Source of the DNA: Paracoccus stylophorae | Lineage (GTDB): Bacteria > Pseudomonadota > Alphaproteobacteria > Rhodobacterales > Rhodobacteraceae | Assembly (NCBI RefSeq): GCF_028553765.1 | Contig: NZ_CP067134.1 | Coordinates: 3,329,001-3,393,000 of the forward strand | DNA length: 64,000 nt | Reading direction: 5' to 3' | In this document: positions 38,286 to 48,076 of the stretch, piece by piece | How the letters are laid out: every line of letters starts with the position of its first letter | How positions within the stretch are numbered: the first letter of the stretch is position 1 | Program-made: the position numbers and the translations under genes | The notes under the pieces: model-generated | What the model was told of the DNA's origin: nothing | What the model saw: only the letters and a program-made list of their open reading frames with translations | Database searches by the model: none

Positions 38286-39088
38286 TGGAATCCAACACGA
38301 TTGTGGCCGCGGTCCTGGGTCTTCTCGAGGGCCTGACCGAGTTCATCCCCGTCTCATCTACCGGCCACGTCCTTCTGGCCGGTCATTTCCTGGGCTTCAA
38401 TTCGCCCGGCCGCGCCTTCGAGGTGGTGATCCAGCTTGGCGCGGTGCTGGCCATCCTTGGCGTCTATGCCGGACGGATCTGGCATATCCTGTCGTCGGCC
38501 CCGCATGATCCGACCTCGCGCCGCTTTGTCGCGGCGATCCTGCTGGCGTTTCTGCCGGCCGTCGTAATCGGCGTTCTGGCGCATGACGTCATCAAGACGG
38601 TGCTGTTCGAAACCCCGGTGCTGATCGCCGTCATGCTGATTCTGGGCGGCATCGTCCTGCTGTTCGTGGACCGGTGGGCGACCAACCCGCAGCTTTTCCG
38701 GGCCGAGGATTTTCCGCTGTCCATGGCCTTCAAGATCGGCGTGATCCAGTGTCTGGCGATGATCCCCGGCGTTTCGCGTTCGGGCGCCACCATCGTCGGT
38801 GCCCTGGTGCTGGGCGCTGACAAAAGGTCGGCGGCCGAATTCTCGTTCTTCCTGTCGATGCCCACCATGCTGGGCGCGTTCGTCTATGATCTTTACCAGA
38901 ACCGCGACGTTCTGGACGCGGCGGCGCTGGACAACATCATGATCGGCTTTGCCTGCGCCTTCGTGACGGCCGTTCTGGTGGTGCGCTGGCTGCTCGGCTA
39001 TGTCTCGCAGAACGGATACAGCCTTTTCGCCTGGTGGCGCATCGTCGTCGGAACCCTTGTTTTGCTGGCTTTGACGGCAGGTATGTAA
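38285..39088 (+). CDS. uppP: undecaprenyl-diphosphate phosphatase
   Basis: A 267-residue polytopic inner-membrane enzyme that recycles the lipid carrier for peptidoglycan and polysaccharide export. The two active-site motifs are [19 protein letters not shown] (Glu and Ser) and [16 protein letters not shown] (Arg). About eight membrane segments are predicted. TGATG overlap with the upstream gene indicates co-translation; loss of the enzyme usually causes bacitracin sensitivity. Confidence 0.96.
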   Translation: MESNTIVAAVLGLLEGLTEFIPVSSTGHVLLAGHFLGFNSPGRAFEVVIQLGAVLAILGVYAGRIWHILSSAPHDPTSRRFVAAILLAFLPAVVIGVLAHDVIKTVLFETPVLIAVMLILGGIVLLFVDRWATNPQLFRAEDFPLSMAFKIGVIQCLAMIPGVSRSGATIVGALVLGADKRSAAEFSFFLSMPTMLGAFVYDLYQNRDVLDAAALDNIMIGFACAFVTAVLVVRWLLGYVSQNGYSLFAWWRIVVGTLVLLALTAGM

Positions 39089-39118
39089 GTGATACTGACG
39101 TATCTGGGCCGTCCCTCA

Positions 39119-39151
39119 GCAGATTTTATGCGATCGCCGCCATAAATCTGC
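39119..39151 (+). terminator. AT-rich hairpin between uppP and gltD
   Basis: GCAGATTTTATG and CATAAATCTGC pair with one bulged T around a ten-base loop (CGATCGCCGC). There is no T-tract directly after it, but TTTTC occurs about 24 bases later. It may terminate uppP transcription or act in the 5' leader of the glt operon. It is unusual for being AT-rich in this genome. Confidence 0.45.
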
Positions 39152-39242
39152 CGGTTAGGTCAGTCTTGCTGCCTTTTCATCGTTTTCGCCTTGGTTTATC
39201 GGGGTGGAAGAGGTTTTTGACAGTCGGAAGGGTCGCGCAGCC

Positions 39243-40727
39243 ATGGCCACGCAGAAGATGCTGACATTCGTTTCCACGCCGCGCGAGATGCCGCAAAAGC
39301 GTGGCGCGGCCGAGCGCAGCGACGACTTTCACGAGATCTATCGCGAATATGCCGCGCAGAAGGCGGCCGAGCAGGCAGGGCGGTGCAGCCAGTGCGGCGT
39401 GCCCTATTGCCAAAGCCATTGCCCGCTGCACAACAACATTCCCGACTGGCTGCGCCTGACTGCCGAGGGCCGCCTGAAGGAGGCATACGAGGTCAGCCAG
39501 GCGACCAACACCTTCCCCGAGATCTGCGGCCGGATCTGCCCGCAGGACCGTCTGTGCGAAGGCAATTGCGTCATCGAACAGGCCGGTCACGGCACCGTCA
39601 CCATCGGCGCGATCGAGAAATACATCACCGATTCGGCGTGGCAGGAAGGCTGGGTCAAGGGTCCGGCCCCGGTGCAGGAACGCGCCGAAAGCGTCGGCAT
39701 CATCGGCGCCGGCCCCGGCGGTCTGGCGGCGGCGGATTCGCTGCGCCGGATGGGGTTTCAGGTGACGATCTACGACCGCTACGACCGCGCGGGCGGGCTG
39801 ATGACCTATGGAATCCCGGGTTTCAAGCTGGAAAAGGACGTGGTCATGCGCCGCAACCGCCTGCTGGAGGATGGCGGGGTCGAGTTCGTCCTGAACTGCA
39901 ATGTCGGCGAGGATATCAGCTTCGACGCGATCCGGGGGCGGCACGACGCGGTGCTGATCGCCACCGGCGTCTACAAGACCCGCGATCTGGATCTGGACAA
40001 TGCCGAGGCCGGCGGCGTGGTCCGCGCCATCGACTATCTGACCGCCAGCAACAAGGTGGATTTCGGCGACGACGTGCCCGATTTCGACGATGGCGAGCTG
40101 AACGCGCGGGGCAAGCGCGTGGTGGTGATCGGCGGCGGCGACACGGCGATGGATTGCGTGCGCACCGCCATCCGGCAGGGGGCGCAATCAGTCAAGTGCC
40201 TGTATCGCCGCGACCGCGCCAACATGCCCGGATCGCAGCGAGAGGTGCAGAACGCCGAGGAAGAAGGCGTTGAATTCGTGTGGCTTTCCGCACCCGGCGC
40301 GTTTGCCGGCCACGTCACCGGCATCGCCGCCGAGGCGCAGGAACGCGATGTGGACGGCATCGGCCAGATTGCCGGTGTGCGCGTGCAGAAGATGCGTCTG
40401 GGCGCGCCCGATGTCAGCGGACGGCAAAGCCCCGAACCGATCCAGGGCGCCGATTACGACGAGCCTGCCGAACTGGTCATCAAGGCCCTGGGATTCGAGC
40501 CCGAGGATCTGCCGACGCTGTGGGGCGTGGACGGGCTGGAGGTCACGTGGTGGGGCACGATCAAGGCGAATTTCCAGACCCACCAGACCTCGATCCAGGG
40601 CGTCTATGCGGTGGGCGATATCGTGCGCGGCGCCAGCCTGGTGGTCTGGGCGATCCGCGACGGGCGCGAGGCCGCCGAATCGATTGCCGGCTTCCTGACC
40701 GGCGAGGCCCGCGTGGCCGCAGAATGA
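39243..40727 (+). CDS. gltD: glutamate synthase (NADPH) small subunit
   Basis: A 494-residue beta subunit that transfers electrons from NADPH to GltB. The N-terminal Fe-S domain has CSQCGVPYCQSHCPLHNNIP and CGRICPQDRLCEGNC; FAD binding is at GIIGAGPGGLAAADSLRRMG, and the NADPH site at VVIGGGDTAMDCVRTA; GVYAVGDIVRGASLVVWAI ends the flavin domain. ATG 39243 matches family N-termini; an upstream in-frame GTG at 39204 is less likely. It is the first gene of a four-gene run ending in gltB. Confidence 0.95.
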   Translation: MATQKMLTFVSTPREMPQKRGAAERSDDFHEIYREYAAQKAAEQAGRCSQCGVPYCQSHCPLHNNIPDWLRLTAEGRLKEAYEVSQATNTFPEICGRICPQDRLCEGNCVIEQAGHGTVTIGAIEKYITDSAWQEGWVKGPAPVQERAESVGIIGAGPGGLAAADSLRRMGFQVTIYDRYDRAGGLMTYGIPGFKLEKDVVMRRNRLLEDGGVEFVLNCNVGEDISFDAIRGRHDAVLIATGVYKTRDLDLDNAEAGGVVRAIDYLTASNKVDFGDDVPDFDDGELNARGKRVVVIGGGDTAMDCVRTAIRQGAQSVKCLYRRDRANMPGSQREVQNAEEEGVEFVWLSAPGAFAGHVTGIAAEAQERDVDGIGQIAGVRVQKMRLGAPDVSGRQSPEPIQGADYDEPAELVIKALGFEPEDLPTLWGVDGLEVTWWGTIKANFQTHQTSIQGVYAVGDIVRGASLVVWAIRDGREAAESIAGFLTGEARVAAE

Positions 40728-40828
40728 GGGGCGCACCGACGATGCACAGACCTGACACGGCACAGACACAGACCGTACACCGACAACGCACGGTGGCCGT
40801 TGCGCGCCGCAGCCCGTCGCGCGGATAT

Positions 40829-41551
40829 ATGTCAGCATCCCTGCCCCTTCTGGCGGCAGCCGGTCTGCTGGCCGCCGCGCTGGCCGTGGTTCCGCTGCCC
40901 GGCCGCGCCGCCACCTTCACCCCGCCGCAGGGCTGCACGCTGGAGGTGACGGTGCAGAATCGCGGCTGTTCGGTCAGCCAGTATTACCGCTGCACCGCCG
41001 ATCCCGAGGGCCATCAGCGCAGCGCGATCTTTGGCCAGGACGGGCTGTCGCATCTGTCGCGGATCGACGACGAGACGCGCTGGATCGAAAGCGCCGATCC
41101 GCAGACCGGCTTGCAGGATCGACTGGTCGAGGAGGCCAGGGACCATGCCAGCTTTTCCACGCTGCTGGACACCGGGCGCGACGATTTCGATTTCTGGACC
41201 CTGTCGAACACGGGCGAGCGGCTGCGCCATGTCGGCCATGACGAGCTGACCGGCGAGACGGTGCGCATCGACGGGGTCGAACTGGAAAAGACCCGGTTCG
41301 AACTGGTTACCTATGATTCCGAGGGCGAGGTGCTGATCACCCGCGAGGGGCAGCAATTCATCAGCCGCGCCATGCGCCGCTTTTACGGCGGGATCGAACG
41401 GCAAAGCGACTGGACCGGCGAGACCCGCAACACCAATGACAGCCCGGTGCTGTTCAGCTTTCCGGGCGAGACCGGCTTTGGCGAAACCACCCCGCAATTC
41501 GACTGCGATCAGCTGATAACCGGCTTGCAGATTCCGGGGTCGGGCGCATGA
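40829..41551 (+). CDS. secreted hypothetical protein of the glt locus
   Basis: A 240-residue protein with a Sec-type signal peptide (hydrophobic core LPLLAAAGLLAAALAVV, cleavage near GRA). The mature protein contains CTLEVTVQNRGCSVSQYYRC near its start, with three cysteines, then a lipocalin- or beta-rich sequence rich in Asp and Glu. No named domain is recognised. An in-frame ATG at 40742 would add a 29-residue Arg-rich leader. It overlaps the GFA gene by four bases and so belongs to the gltD-gltB unit. Confidence 0.75.
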   Translation: MSASLPLLAAAGLLAAALAVVPLPGRAATFTPPQGCTLEVTVQNRGCSVSQYYRCTADPEGHQRSAIFGQDGLSHLSRIDDETRWIESADPQTGLQDRLVEEARDHASFSTLLDTGRDDFDFWTLSNTGERLRHVGHDELTGETVRIDGVELEKTRFELVTYDSEGEVLITREGQQFISRAMRRFYGGIERQSDWTGETRNTNDSPVLFSFPGETGFGETTPQFDCDQLITGLQIPGSGA

Positions 41552-41970
41552 GCGCCACGCTGGAAGGTCGCTGCCTGTGCGGCGATGTGTCCATCACGCT
41601 GAGCGACTGGACGCCCGAGATCAGCGCCTGTCATTGCCGGCTGTGCCGCTGCGCGGGCGGCGGTCTGATGGCCGGGTTCGACGCGCCCGCCGAGGCGGTG
41701 ACGGTCCGCGGCGAGGTGCGGCGGTTCCGCGCCACCGATTTCGCCGAACGCGCCTTCTGCCCGCGCTGCGGCACGAATCTGTGGCTGCGTGACGATGACG
41801 GAGATTATGAATTGTCGCCGGGCCTGTTCGAGGCAGCAGGCCGCTTTCCGCTGATCCGCGAAGTCTATGCGGATTGCGCGCAGCGTTTTGCCCGGCTTGC
41901 AGGCGATCATCCCCGGATCAGCCGCGCCGAATACGAATCCCACCACAAGCATGTGGAGACCGACCGATGA
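41548..41970 (+). CDS. GFA family protein
   Basis: A 140-residue zinc protein of the glutathione-dependent formaldehyde-activating enzyme family. Zinc cysteines appear in GRCLCGDVS, CHCRLCRC and FCPRCGTNLWLRD. The family's original enzymatic assignment is disputed, so a role in formaldehyde metabolism is not claimed. ATGA overlaps at both ends tie it to the secreted protein and to gltB. Confidence 0.87.
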   Translation: MSATLEGRCLCGDVSITLSDWTPEISACHCRLCRCAGGGLMAGFDAPAEAVTVRGEVRRFRATDFAERAFCPRCGTNLWLRDDDGDYELSPGLFEAAGRFPLIREVYADCAQRFARLAGDHPRISRAEYESHHKHVETDR

Positions 41971-44900
41971 CCACGTTTTCGCCCGAATGGCACGCCGAGG
42001 AACAGGCCCGCCGCGACTGGATGGACCGCAACAGCCTGTATCGGGCCGATGACGAACATTCGTCCTGCGGGGTGGGCTTTGTCGTCGATCTGGACGGCAC
42101 GCCGCGCCGGCAGGTGGTGCAGAACGGCATCGACGCGCTGAAGGCGATCTGGCATCGCGGCGCGGTCGATGCGGACGGCAAGACCGGCGACGGGGCGGGC
42201 ATCCATGTGCAGATCCCGGTGCCGTTCTTCCATGACAAGATCCGCCGCACCGGGCACGAGCCCGACCGCGACAAGCTGATCGCGGTGGGGCAGGTCTTTC
42301 TGCCGCGCACGAACTTTGCCCAGCAGGAAACCTGCCGGACCATCGTGGAATCCGAGGTTCTGCGGATGGGCCATTATATCTATGGCTGGCGGCACGTGCC
42401 GGTGAACACCGCCGTTCTGGGCGAAAAAGCCAACGCCACCCGCCCCGAGATCGAGCAGATCCTGATCCGCTGCGAAAAGGACATCGACCATGTCCGGTTC
42501 GAGCGCGAGCTGTATATCATCCGCCGCCGGATCGAGAAGGCAGCCATCGCCGCGCAGGTCACGCAGCTGTATTTCTGTTCGCTGTCCTGCCGGTCGATCA
42601 TCTACAAGGGGATGATGCTGGCCGAACAGGTGGCCGAGTTCTATCCCGACCTGAAGGACGAGCGGTTCGAAAGCGCCTTCGCCATCTATCACCAGCGTTA
42701 TTCCACCAACACGTTCCCGCAATGGTGGCTGGCCCAGCCGTTCCGGATGCTGGCCCATAACGGCGAGATCAACACGCTGAAGGGCAATCTGAACTGGCTG
42801 CGCAGCCACGAGATCCGGATGGCCAGCAATGCCTTTGGCGAGGGGGCCGAGGATATCAAGCCGATCGTGCCGGCCGGGTCGTCCGACAGCGCGGCGCTGG
42901 ATGCCGTCTTCGAGGTGATGGTGCGGTCGGGGCGGTCCGCGCCGATGACCAAGACGATGCTGGTGCCCGAAAGCTGGTCCAAGGCCACGACCGACATGCC
43001 GAAGGCGTGGGCGGACATGTATGCCTATTGCAACGCGGTGATGGAGCCGTGGGACGGGCCGGCCGCGCTGGCCATGACCGACGGGCGGTGGGTCTGCGGC
43101 GGGCTGGACCGCAACGGGCTGCGGCCGATGCGCTATGTGGTGACGGGCGACAATCTGCTGTTTGCCGGGTCCGAGGTCGGGATGGTGCCCATCGACGAGG
43201 CCCAGATCCGCGAAAAGGGCGCGTTGGGGCCGGGCCAGATGATCGCCGTCGACATGTGGGACGGCCGGCTTTACCGCGACGCCGAGATCAAGGACCGGCT
43301 GGCCGCCAGCCAGCCATTCGGCGAATGGATCGAGAAGGTCGTCGATCTGAGCCTGATCATGCGCGAACTGCCCGAGGATGCGGCGTTCACGGGCGAGGCG
43401 CTGCGCCGCCGGCAGGTCGCCGCCGGCTTTACCATCGAGGAGATGGAGACGGTGCTGTCGCCCATGGTCGAGGACGGCAAGGAGGCCATCGCCTCGATGG
43501 GCGACGACACGCCGCCCGCGGTGCTGTCGAACCGCTATCGCCCGCTGAGCCATTTCTTTCGCCAGAACTTTTCGCAGGTCACGAACCCGCCCATCGATTC
43601 GCTGCGCGAGACGCGGGTGATGAGCCTGAAGACCCGGTTCGGCAACCTCAAGAACGTGCTGGACGAAAGCAGCAGCCAGACCGAGATCCTGGTGCTGGAA
43701 AGCCCGTTCGTGACCAATTCCGAACTGGCCGAGATGTGCCGCATGTTCGCCGAGAACGTGGCCCATATCGACTGCACCTTCCCCGCGGGGGCCGGGCAGG
43801 ACGCGCTGGCCGAGGGGCTGGCGCGGATCCGGGCCGAGGCCGAGGACGCGGTGCGGTCGGGACACGGCCATCTGGTGCTGAGCGACGAGCGTCAGGACGC
43901 CGACCGCATCGCCATGCCGATGATCCTGGCCACCAGCGCGGTTCATTCCTGGCTGACGCGCAAGGGGCTGCGGACCTTCTGTTCGGTCAATGTGCGGTCG
44001 GCGGAATGCATCGACCCGCATTATGTCGCGGTGCTGATCGGGTCGGGCGCGACGACGGTGAACCCCTATCTGGCGCAGGATTCCATCGCCGACCGGATCT
44101 CGCGCGGATTGCTGGCGGGCAATCTGTTCGACGCGATGAACCGCTATCGCGAGGCGATCGATGCGGGGCTGCTGAAGATCATGGCGAAGATGGGGATTTC
44201 GGTCCTGTCGTCCTATCGCGGCGGGCTGAACTTCGAGGCGGTGGGGCTGTCGCGTGCGATGGTTGCCGAGTATTTCCCCGGCATGCAAAGCCGGATCAGC
44301 GGCATGGGCCTGCACGGGTTGCAGGCCAAGCTGGAGGCGCTGCACCGCACCGCCTTTGCGGCGGACAATGTCGATCTGCTGCCGGTGGGCGGCTTCTACA
44401 AGCTGCGCCGGTCGGGCGAGAAACACGCCTGGGAAGCCAACACGATGAAGCTGTTGCAGGTGGCCTGCGAGAAGGCCAGCTATGACGTCTGGAAACAGTT
44501 CAGCGCCACGATGCGGGCCAACCCGCCGATCCATATCCGCGATCTGCTGGACATCAAGCCGCTTGGCAAGCCGGTGCCGATCGAGGAGGTGGAAAGCATC
44601 ACCTCGATCCGCAAGCGGTTCGTGACGCCGGGCATGTCGCTTGGCGCGCTGTCGCCCGAGGCGCACATGACGCTGAACATCGCGATGAACAGGATCGGCG
44701 CGAAATCCGATTCGGGCGAGGGCGGCGAGGACCCCGCGCATCACGCGCCCCTGCCCAACGGCGACAACCCCTCGGCCAAGATCAAGCAGGTCGCCAGCGG
44801 CCGGTTCGGCGTGACGGCGGAATATCTGAACGCCTGCGAGGAGCTGGAAATCAAGGTGGCGCAGGGCGCCAAGCCCGGCGAGGGCGGGCAGTTGCCCGGC

Positions 44901-46514
44901 ATGAAAGTGACCAAGCTGATCGCGCGGCTGCGCCATTCGACGCCGGGGGTCACGCTGATCAGCCCGCCGCCGCATCACGACATCTACAGCATCGAGGATC
45001 TGGCGCAGCTGATCTATGACCTGAAGCAGATCAACCCGCGCGCCAAAATCACCGTCAAGCTGGTGGCGATGTCGGGCGTGGGCACGATCGCGGCGGGCGT
45101 CGCCAAGGCCAAGGCCGACGTGATCCTGATCTCGGGCCATAACGGCGGCACCGGCGCGTCCCCCGCCACGTCAATCAAGTTCGCCGGCCTGCCGTGGGAG
45201 ATGGGTCTGACCGAGGCGCATCAGGTTCTGGCCATGAACCGGCTGCGCGACCGCGTCACCCTGCGCACCGATGGCGGGCTGCGCACCGGGCGCGACATCG
45301 TCATGGCCGCGATGATGGGGGCCGAGGAATACGGCATCGGCACCGCCGCGCTGATCGCGATGGGCTGCATCATGGTCCGCCAGTGCCAATCCAACACCTG
45401 CCCGGTCGGCGTCTGCACGCAGGACGAAAAGCTGCGCGCGATGTTCACCGGCAGCGCCGACAAGGTGGTGAACCTGATCACCTTCTATGCCCAGGAGGTG
45501 CGCGAGATCCTGGCCGGGATCGGCGCGCGCAGCCTGGACGAGGTGATCGGACGCGCCGATCTGCTGACGCAGGTCAGCCGGGGGGCGGCCAATCTGGACG
45601 ATCTGGACCTGAACCCGCTGCTGATCACCGTCGATGGGGCGGAAAAGATCGTCTATGACCGTTCGCGGCCGCGCAACGCGGTCATGGACACGCTGGACGC
45701 CGAAATCGTCAAGGACGCCGCCCGCTTCTTCGAGGAGGGCGAGAAGATGCAGCTGTCCTATGCGGTGCGCAACACGCAGCGCACGGTGGGCACGCGCACC
45801 TCCAGCATGATCGTGCAGAAATTCGGGATGCGGAACAATCTGCAACCCGACCACCTGACCGTCCGCCTGACCGGCAGCGCCGGTCAGTCCCTTGGCGCGT
45901 TCGCCGCGCCGGGCCTGAAGCTGGAAGTGTCGGGCGATGCCAACGACTATGTCGGCAAGGGTCTGTCGGGCGGCACCATCGTGGTGCGCCCGCCCATGGT
46001 CAGCAAGCTGGTGGCCGAGGACAACACCATCATCGGCAACACCGTCCTTTACGGCGCGACGGCAGGCCATCTATTCGCCGCCGGCCGCGCCGGAGAGCGT
46101 TTCGCGGTCCGCAATTCGGGCGCGAAGGTCGTGATCGAGGGCTGCGGCACCAATGGCTGCGAATACATGACCGGCGGGGTGGCGGTGATCCTGGGCCGGA
46201 TCGGCACCAATTTCGGGGCCGGCATGACCGGCGGCATGGCCTATCTTTACGACCCCGACGGGGTGGCGCGCGATTACATCAACGCCGAGACGCTGGTGAT
46301 GTGCCCGGTCACGCAGGACCATTGGGAGGCGCAGTTGAAGGAACTGATCGAACGCCACGCCAAGGAGACCATGTCGCGCAAGGCCGATGCGATCCTTCAG
46401 GACTGGGACACCGAAAAGGGCAATTTCCTGCAAATCTGCCCCAAGGAGATGCTGCCGCATCTGCCCTATCCCATCGCGGCGGTCGAGGCGCCGGCGGCGA
46501 TGCCGGCCGAATAG
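41967..46514 (+). CDS. gltB: glutamate synthase (NADPH) large subunit
   Basis: A 1515-residue alpha subunit forming two glutamates from glutamine and 2-oxoglutarate. The first 33 residues are a propeptide; processing before Cys34 (SSCGVGFVVDLDG) exposes the Ntn-type amidotransferase nucleophile. The FMN synthase domain includes GMSLGALSPEAH and GHNGGTGASPATSIKFAG; the 3Fe-4S cysteines are in CIMVRQCQSNTCPVGVC near residue 1135; the C-terminal GXGXG beta-helix (about 1240-1450) is present. It is translated from an ATGA overlap. Confidence 0.97.
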   Translation: MTTFSPEWHAEEQARRDWMDRNSLYRADDEHSSCGVGFVVDLDGTPRRQVVQNGIDALKAIWHRGAVDADGKTGDGAGIHVQIPVPFFHDKIRRTGHEPDRDKLIAVGQVFLPRTNFAQQETCRTIVESEVLRMGHYIYGWRHVPVNTAVLGEKANATRPEIEQILIRCEKDIDHVRFERELYIIRRRIEKAAIAAQVTQLYFCSLSCRSIIYKGMMLAEQVAEFYPDLKDERFESAFAIYHQRYSTNTFPQWWLAQPFRMLAHNGEINTLKGNLNWLRSHEIRMASNAFGEGAEDIKPIVPAGSSDSAALDAVFEVMVRSGRSAPMTKTMLVPESWSKATTDMPKAWADMYAYCNAVMEPWDGPAALAMTDGRWVCGGLDRNGLRPMRYVVTGDNLLFAGSEVGMVPIDEAQIREKGALGPGQMIAVDMWDGRLYRDAEIKDRLAASQPFGEWIEKVVDLSLIMRELPEDAAFTGEALRRRQVAAGFTIEEMETVLSPMVEDGKEAIASMGDDTPPAVLSNRYRPLSHFFRQNFSQVTNPPIDSLRETRVMSLKTRFGNLKNVLDESSSQTEILVLESPFVTNSELAEMCRMFAENVAHIDCTFPAGAGQDALAEGLARIRAEAEDAVRSGHGHLVLSDERQDADRIAMPMILATSAVHSWLTRKGLRTFCSVNVRSAECIDPHYVAVLIGSGATTVNPYLAQDSIADRISRGLLAGNLFDAMNRYREAIDAGLLKIMAKMGISVLSSYRGGLNFEAVGLSRAMVAEYFPGMQSRISGMGLHGLQAKLEALHRTAFAADNVDLLPVGGFYKLRRSGEKHAWEANTMKLLQVACEKASYDVWKQFSATMRANPPIHIRDLLDIKPLGKPVPIEEVESITSIRKRFVTPGMSLGALSPEAHMTLNIAMNRIGAKSDSGEGGEDPAHHAPLPNGDNPSAKIKQVASGRFGVTAEYLNACEELEIKVAQGAKPGEGGQLPGMKVTKLIARLRHSTPGVTLISPPPHHDIYSIEDLAQLIYDLKQINPRAKITVKLVAMSGVGTIAAGVAKAKADVILISGHNGGTGASPATSIKFAGLPWEMGLTEAHQVLAMNRLRDRVTLRTDGGLRTGRDIVMAAMMGAEEYGIGTAALIAMGCIMVRQCQSNTCPVGVCTQDEKLRAMFTGSADKVVNLITFYAQEVREILAGIGARSLDEVIGRADLLTQVSRGAANLDDLDLNPLLITVDGAEKIVYDRSRPRNAVMDTLDAEIVKDAARFFEEGEKMQLSYAVRNTQRTVGTRTSSMIVQKFGMRNNLQPDHLTVRLTGSAGQSLGAFAAPGLKLEVSGDANDYVGKGLSGGTIVVRPPMVSKLVAEDNTIIGNTVLYGATAGHLFAAGRAGERFAVRNSGAKVVIEGCGTNGCEYMTGGVAVILGRIGTNFGAGMTGGMAYLYDPDGVARDYINAETLVMCPVTQDHWEAQLKELIERHAKETMSRKADAILQDWDTEKGNFLQICPKEMLPHLPYPIAAVEAPAAMPAE

Positions 46515-46535
46515 GCGTAACGGGCCTGATGACAC

Positions 46536-46565
46536 GGGGGCGCGGTCCGGCCGGATCGCGCCCCC
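46536..46565 (+). terminator. strong GC hairpin after gltB
   Basis: GGGGGCGCGGTCCGG is followed immediately by its complement (one G-T pair), giving a 15-bp dyad 21 bp past the gltB stop; the actual loop will be several bases at the centre. CTGTTCGTC follows, with no long T-run. It probably marks the end of the glt transcript. Confidence 0.65.
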
Positions 46566-46680
46566 TGTTCGTCTGGCCGTCATGCCGGTCCTTGCGCCAG
46601 CGCGACCCGGGCAGGCGGGAACCCTGACCTGCGGGGCACGTTCCTGCCGTGGAACCGCTTACCCCCTCGGGAGAGAAATC

Positions 46681-47187
46681 ATGTCCGAACTGATCGTCAT
46701 TGCCTTCGACGACGAGACCACCGGCTTCGAGATGCGGGCCGAACTGGTCAAGATGCAGAAGGATTACCTGATCGAGATGGAGGATGCCGTCGTCGTCACC
46801 CGCAGCGGCGAGGACGACATCAAGCTGCATCAGGCCGTCAACCTGACGACCGCCGGCGCGGTCGGCGGCGGATTCTGGGGCGCGCTGATCGGGCTGGTGT
46901 TTCTGAACCCGATCCTGGGGGCGGCGGTGGGCGCGGGGGCCGGCGCGCTGGCCGGACGCTTCACCGATATCGGCGTCAACGACGATTTCATGCGCGAGGT
47001 GGGCCATTCGCTGCAACCCGGCGGCTCGGCGGTGTTCGTGCTGGTGCGCAAGATGACCGCCGACAAGGTGCTCGAGCGGCTGGCGCATTTCCACCGCAAG
47101 GGCCGGGTGTTGCAGACCTCGCTGTCGAACGAGGACGAGGAAAAGCTGCGCCACGCCCTGTCGGGCGAACAGCCGCCCGCGACCTGA
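46681..47187 (+). CDS. DUF1269 domain-containing membrane protein
   Basis: A 168-residue protein. VIAFDDETTGFEMRAELVKMQKDY opens the DUF1269 domain, and a Gly-rich hydrophobic hairpin (about 58-90; AGAVGGGFWGALIGLVF, LGAAVGAGAGALAG) resembles a glycine-zipper membrane insertion. The C-terminal half is soluble and charged. Function unknown; members are often stress-linked. It has its own ribosome-binding site (CGGGAGAGAAATC) and is not overlapped by neighbours. Confidence 0.85.
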   Translation: MSELIVIAFDDETTGFEMRAELVKMQKDYLIEMEDAVVVTRSGEDDIKLHQAVNLTTAGAVGGGFWGALIGLVFLNPILGAAVGAGAGALAGRFTDIGVNDDFMREVGHSLQPGGSAVFVLVRKMTADKVLERLAHFHRKGRVLQTSLSNEDEEKLRHALSGEQPPAT

Positions 47188-47261
47188 TCGCGCCCGGGCC
47201 CGTGCGCCCTGCCGTGCGCGCGGCTTGACGGGGCGGCGCGGGGCGTGACAAAGCCCTGTGC

Positions 47262-48014
47262 ATGATCCTGCGCGCGATCTTCCGCCCCCCGGCGACCGAT
47301 GCGGCCCCGGACACGGGCGGCAGACCCGCCGCCAGACGCTGGCGGCCGCTGCGGCGCGCGCTGATCTGGCTGCGATGGTTTGCGCTGCGGGTGCTGCTGT
47401 TGATGGCGGTGCTGGTGGGCATCTATGCGCTGGTCAATCCGCCGACGACCTGGACCATTGTGGCGGAATCGCGCGAACACCCGATCCGGCCGCGCCAATG
47501 GGTCGATCTGGGCCATATCGCCCCTGCCATGCGGCGCGCGGCGGTGGCCGCCGAGGACGCGAATTTCTGCCTGCACTGGGGCTTCGACATGACCGAGATC
47601 CGCAAGGTGGTGGCGTCGGGGTCCAGCCGCGGCGCCTCGACCATCACGCAGCAGACGGCCAAGAACGTGTTTCTGTGGCAGGGGCGCAGCTGGCCGCGCA
47701 AGCTGCTTGAGACGATCTATACGCCCATGATCGAGGCGCTGTGGTCCAAGCAGCGCATTCTGGAAGTCTATCTGAACGTGGCCGAGTTCGGGCCGGGGAT
47801 CTTCGGGGTGGATGCCGCCGCGCGCAGCTACTATGGCGTGACGCCGGCGCAGCTGACGCCGGTGCAGGCCGCGCGACTGGCGGCGGTGCTGCCGGCGCCG
47901 AAATCGCGCGACGCGACCCGCGCCTCGGCCCGGTCGCGGGCGATTGCCGACGGGGCGGCGACGATTGCGCGGGATGGCCGCGCCGATTGCCTGCAAGAGG
48001 CGCGTTCCGGTTGA
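47262..48014 (+). CDS. mtgA: monofunctional biosynthetic peptidoglycan transglycosylase
   Basis: A 250-residue GT51 enzyme polymerising lipid II into glycan strands. A single N-terminal anchor is at about 40-58; the catalytic Glu is in AAEDANFCLHWGFD, followed by SRGASTITQQTAKNVFL and RKLLETIYTPMIEALWSKQRILEVYLN. There is no transpeptidase domain. The C-terminal about 25 residues are Arg/Ala-rich. The upstream 74-bp gap carries no visible feature besides GC-rich sequence. Confidence 0.95.
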   Translation: MILRAIFRPPATDAAPDTGGRPAARRWRPLRRALIWLRWFALRVLLLMAVLVGIYALVNPPTTWTIVAESREHPIRPRQWVDLGHIAPAMRRAAVAAEDANFCLHWGFDMTEIRKVVASGSSRGASTITQQTAKNVFLWQGRSWPRKLLETIYTPMIEALWSKQRILEVYLNVAEFGPGIFGVDAAARSYYGVTPAQLTPVQAARLAAVLPAPKSRDATRASARSRAIADGAATIARDGRADCLQEARSG

Positions 48015-48076
48015 AACGCGGCCCCCCCGGGCTTATCAAGGCGCCGTTGCGCAAGAAGGGGGTCTCGAAGCAGTCG

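Noticed and set aside
41907..45140. 1077-codon minus-strand frame opposite gltB
   Set aside because: Antisense to a fully conserved gltB with all cluster and active-site motifs.
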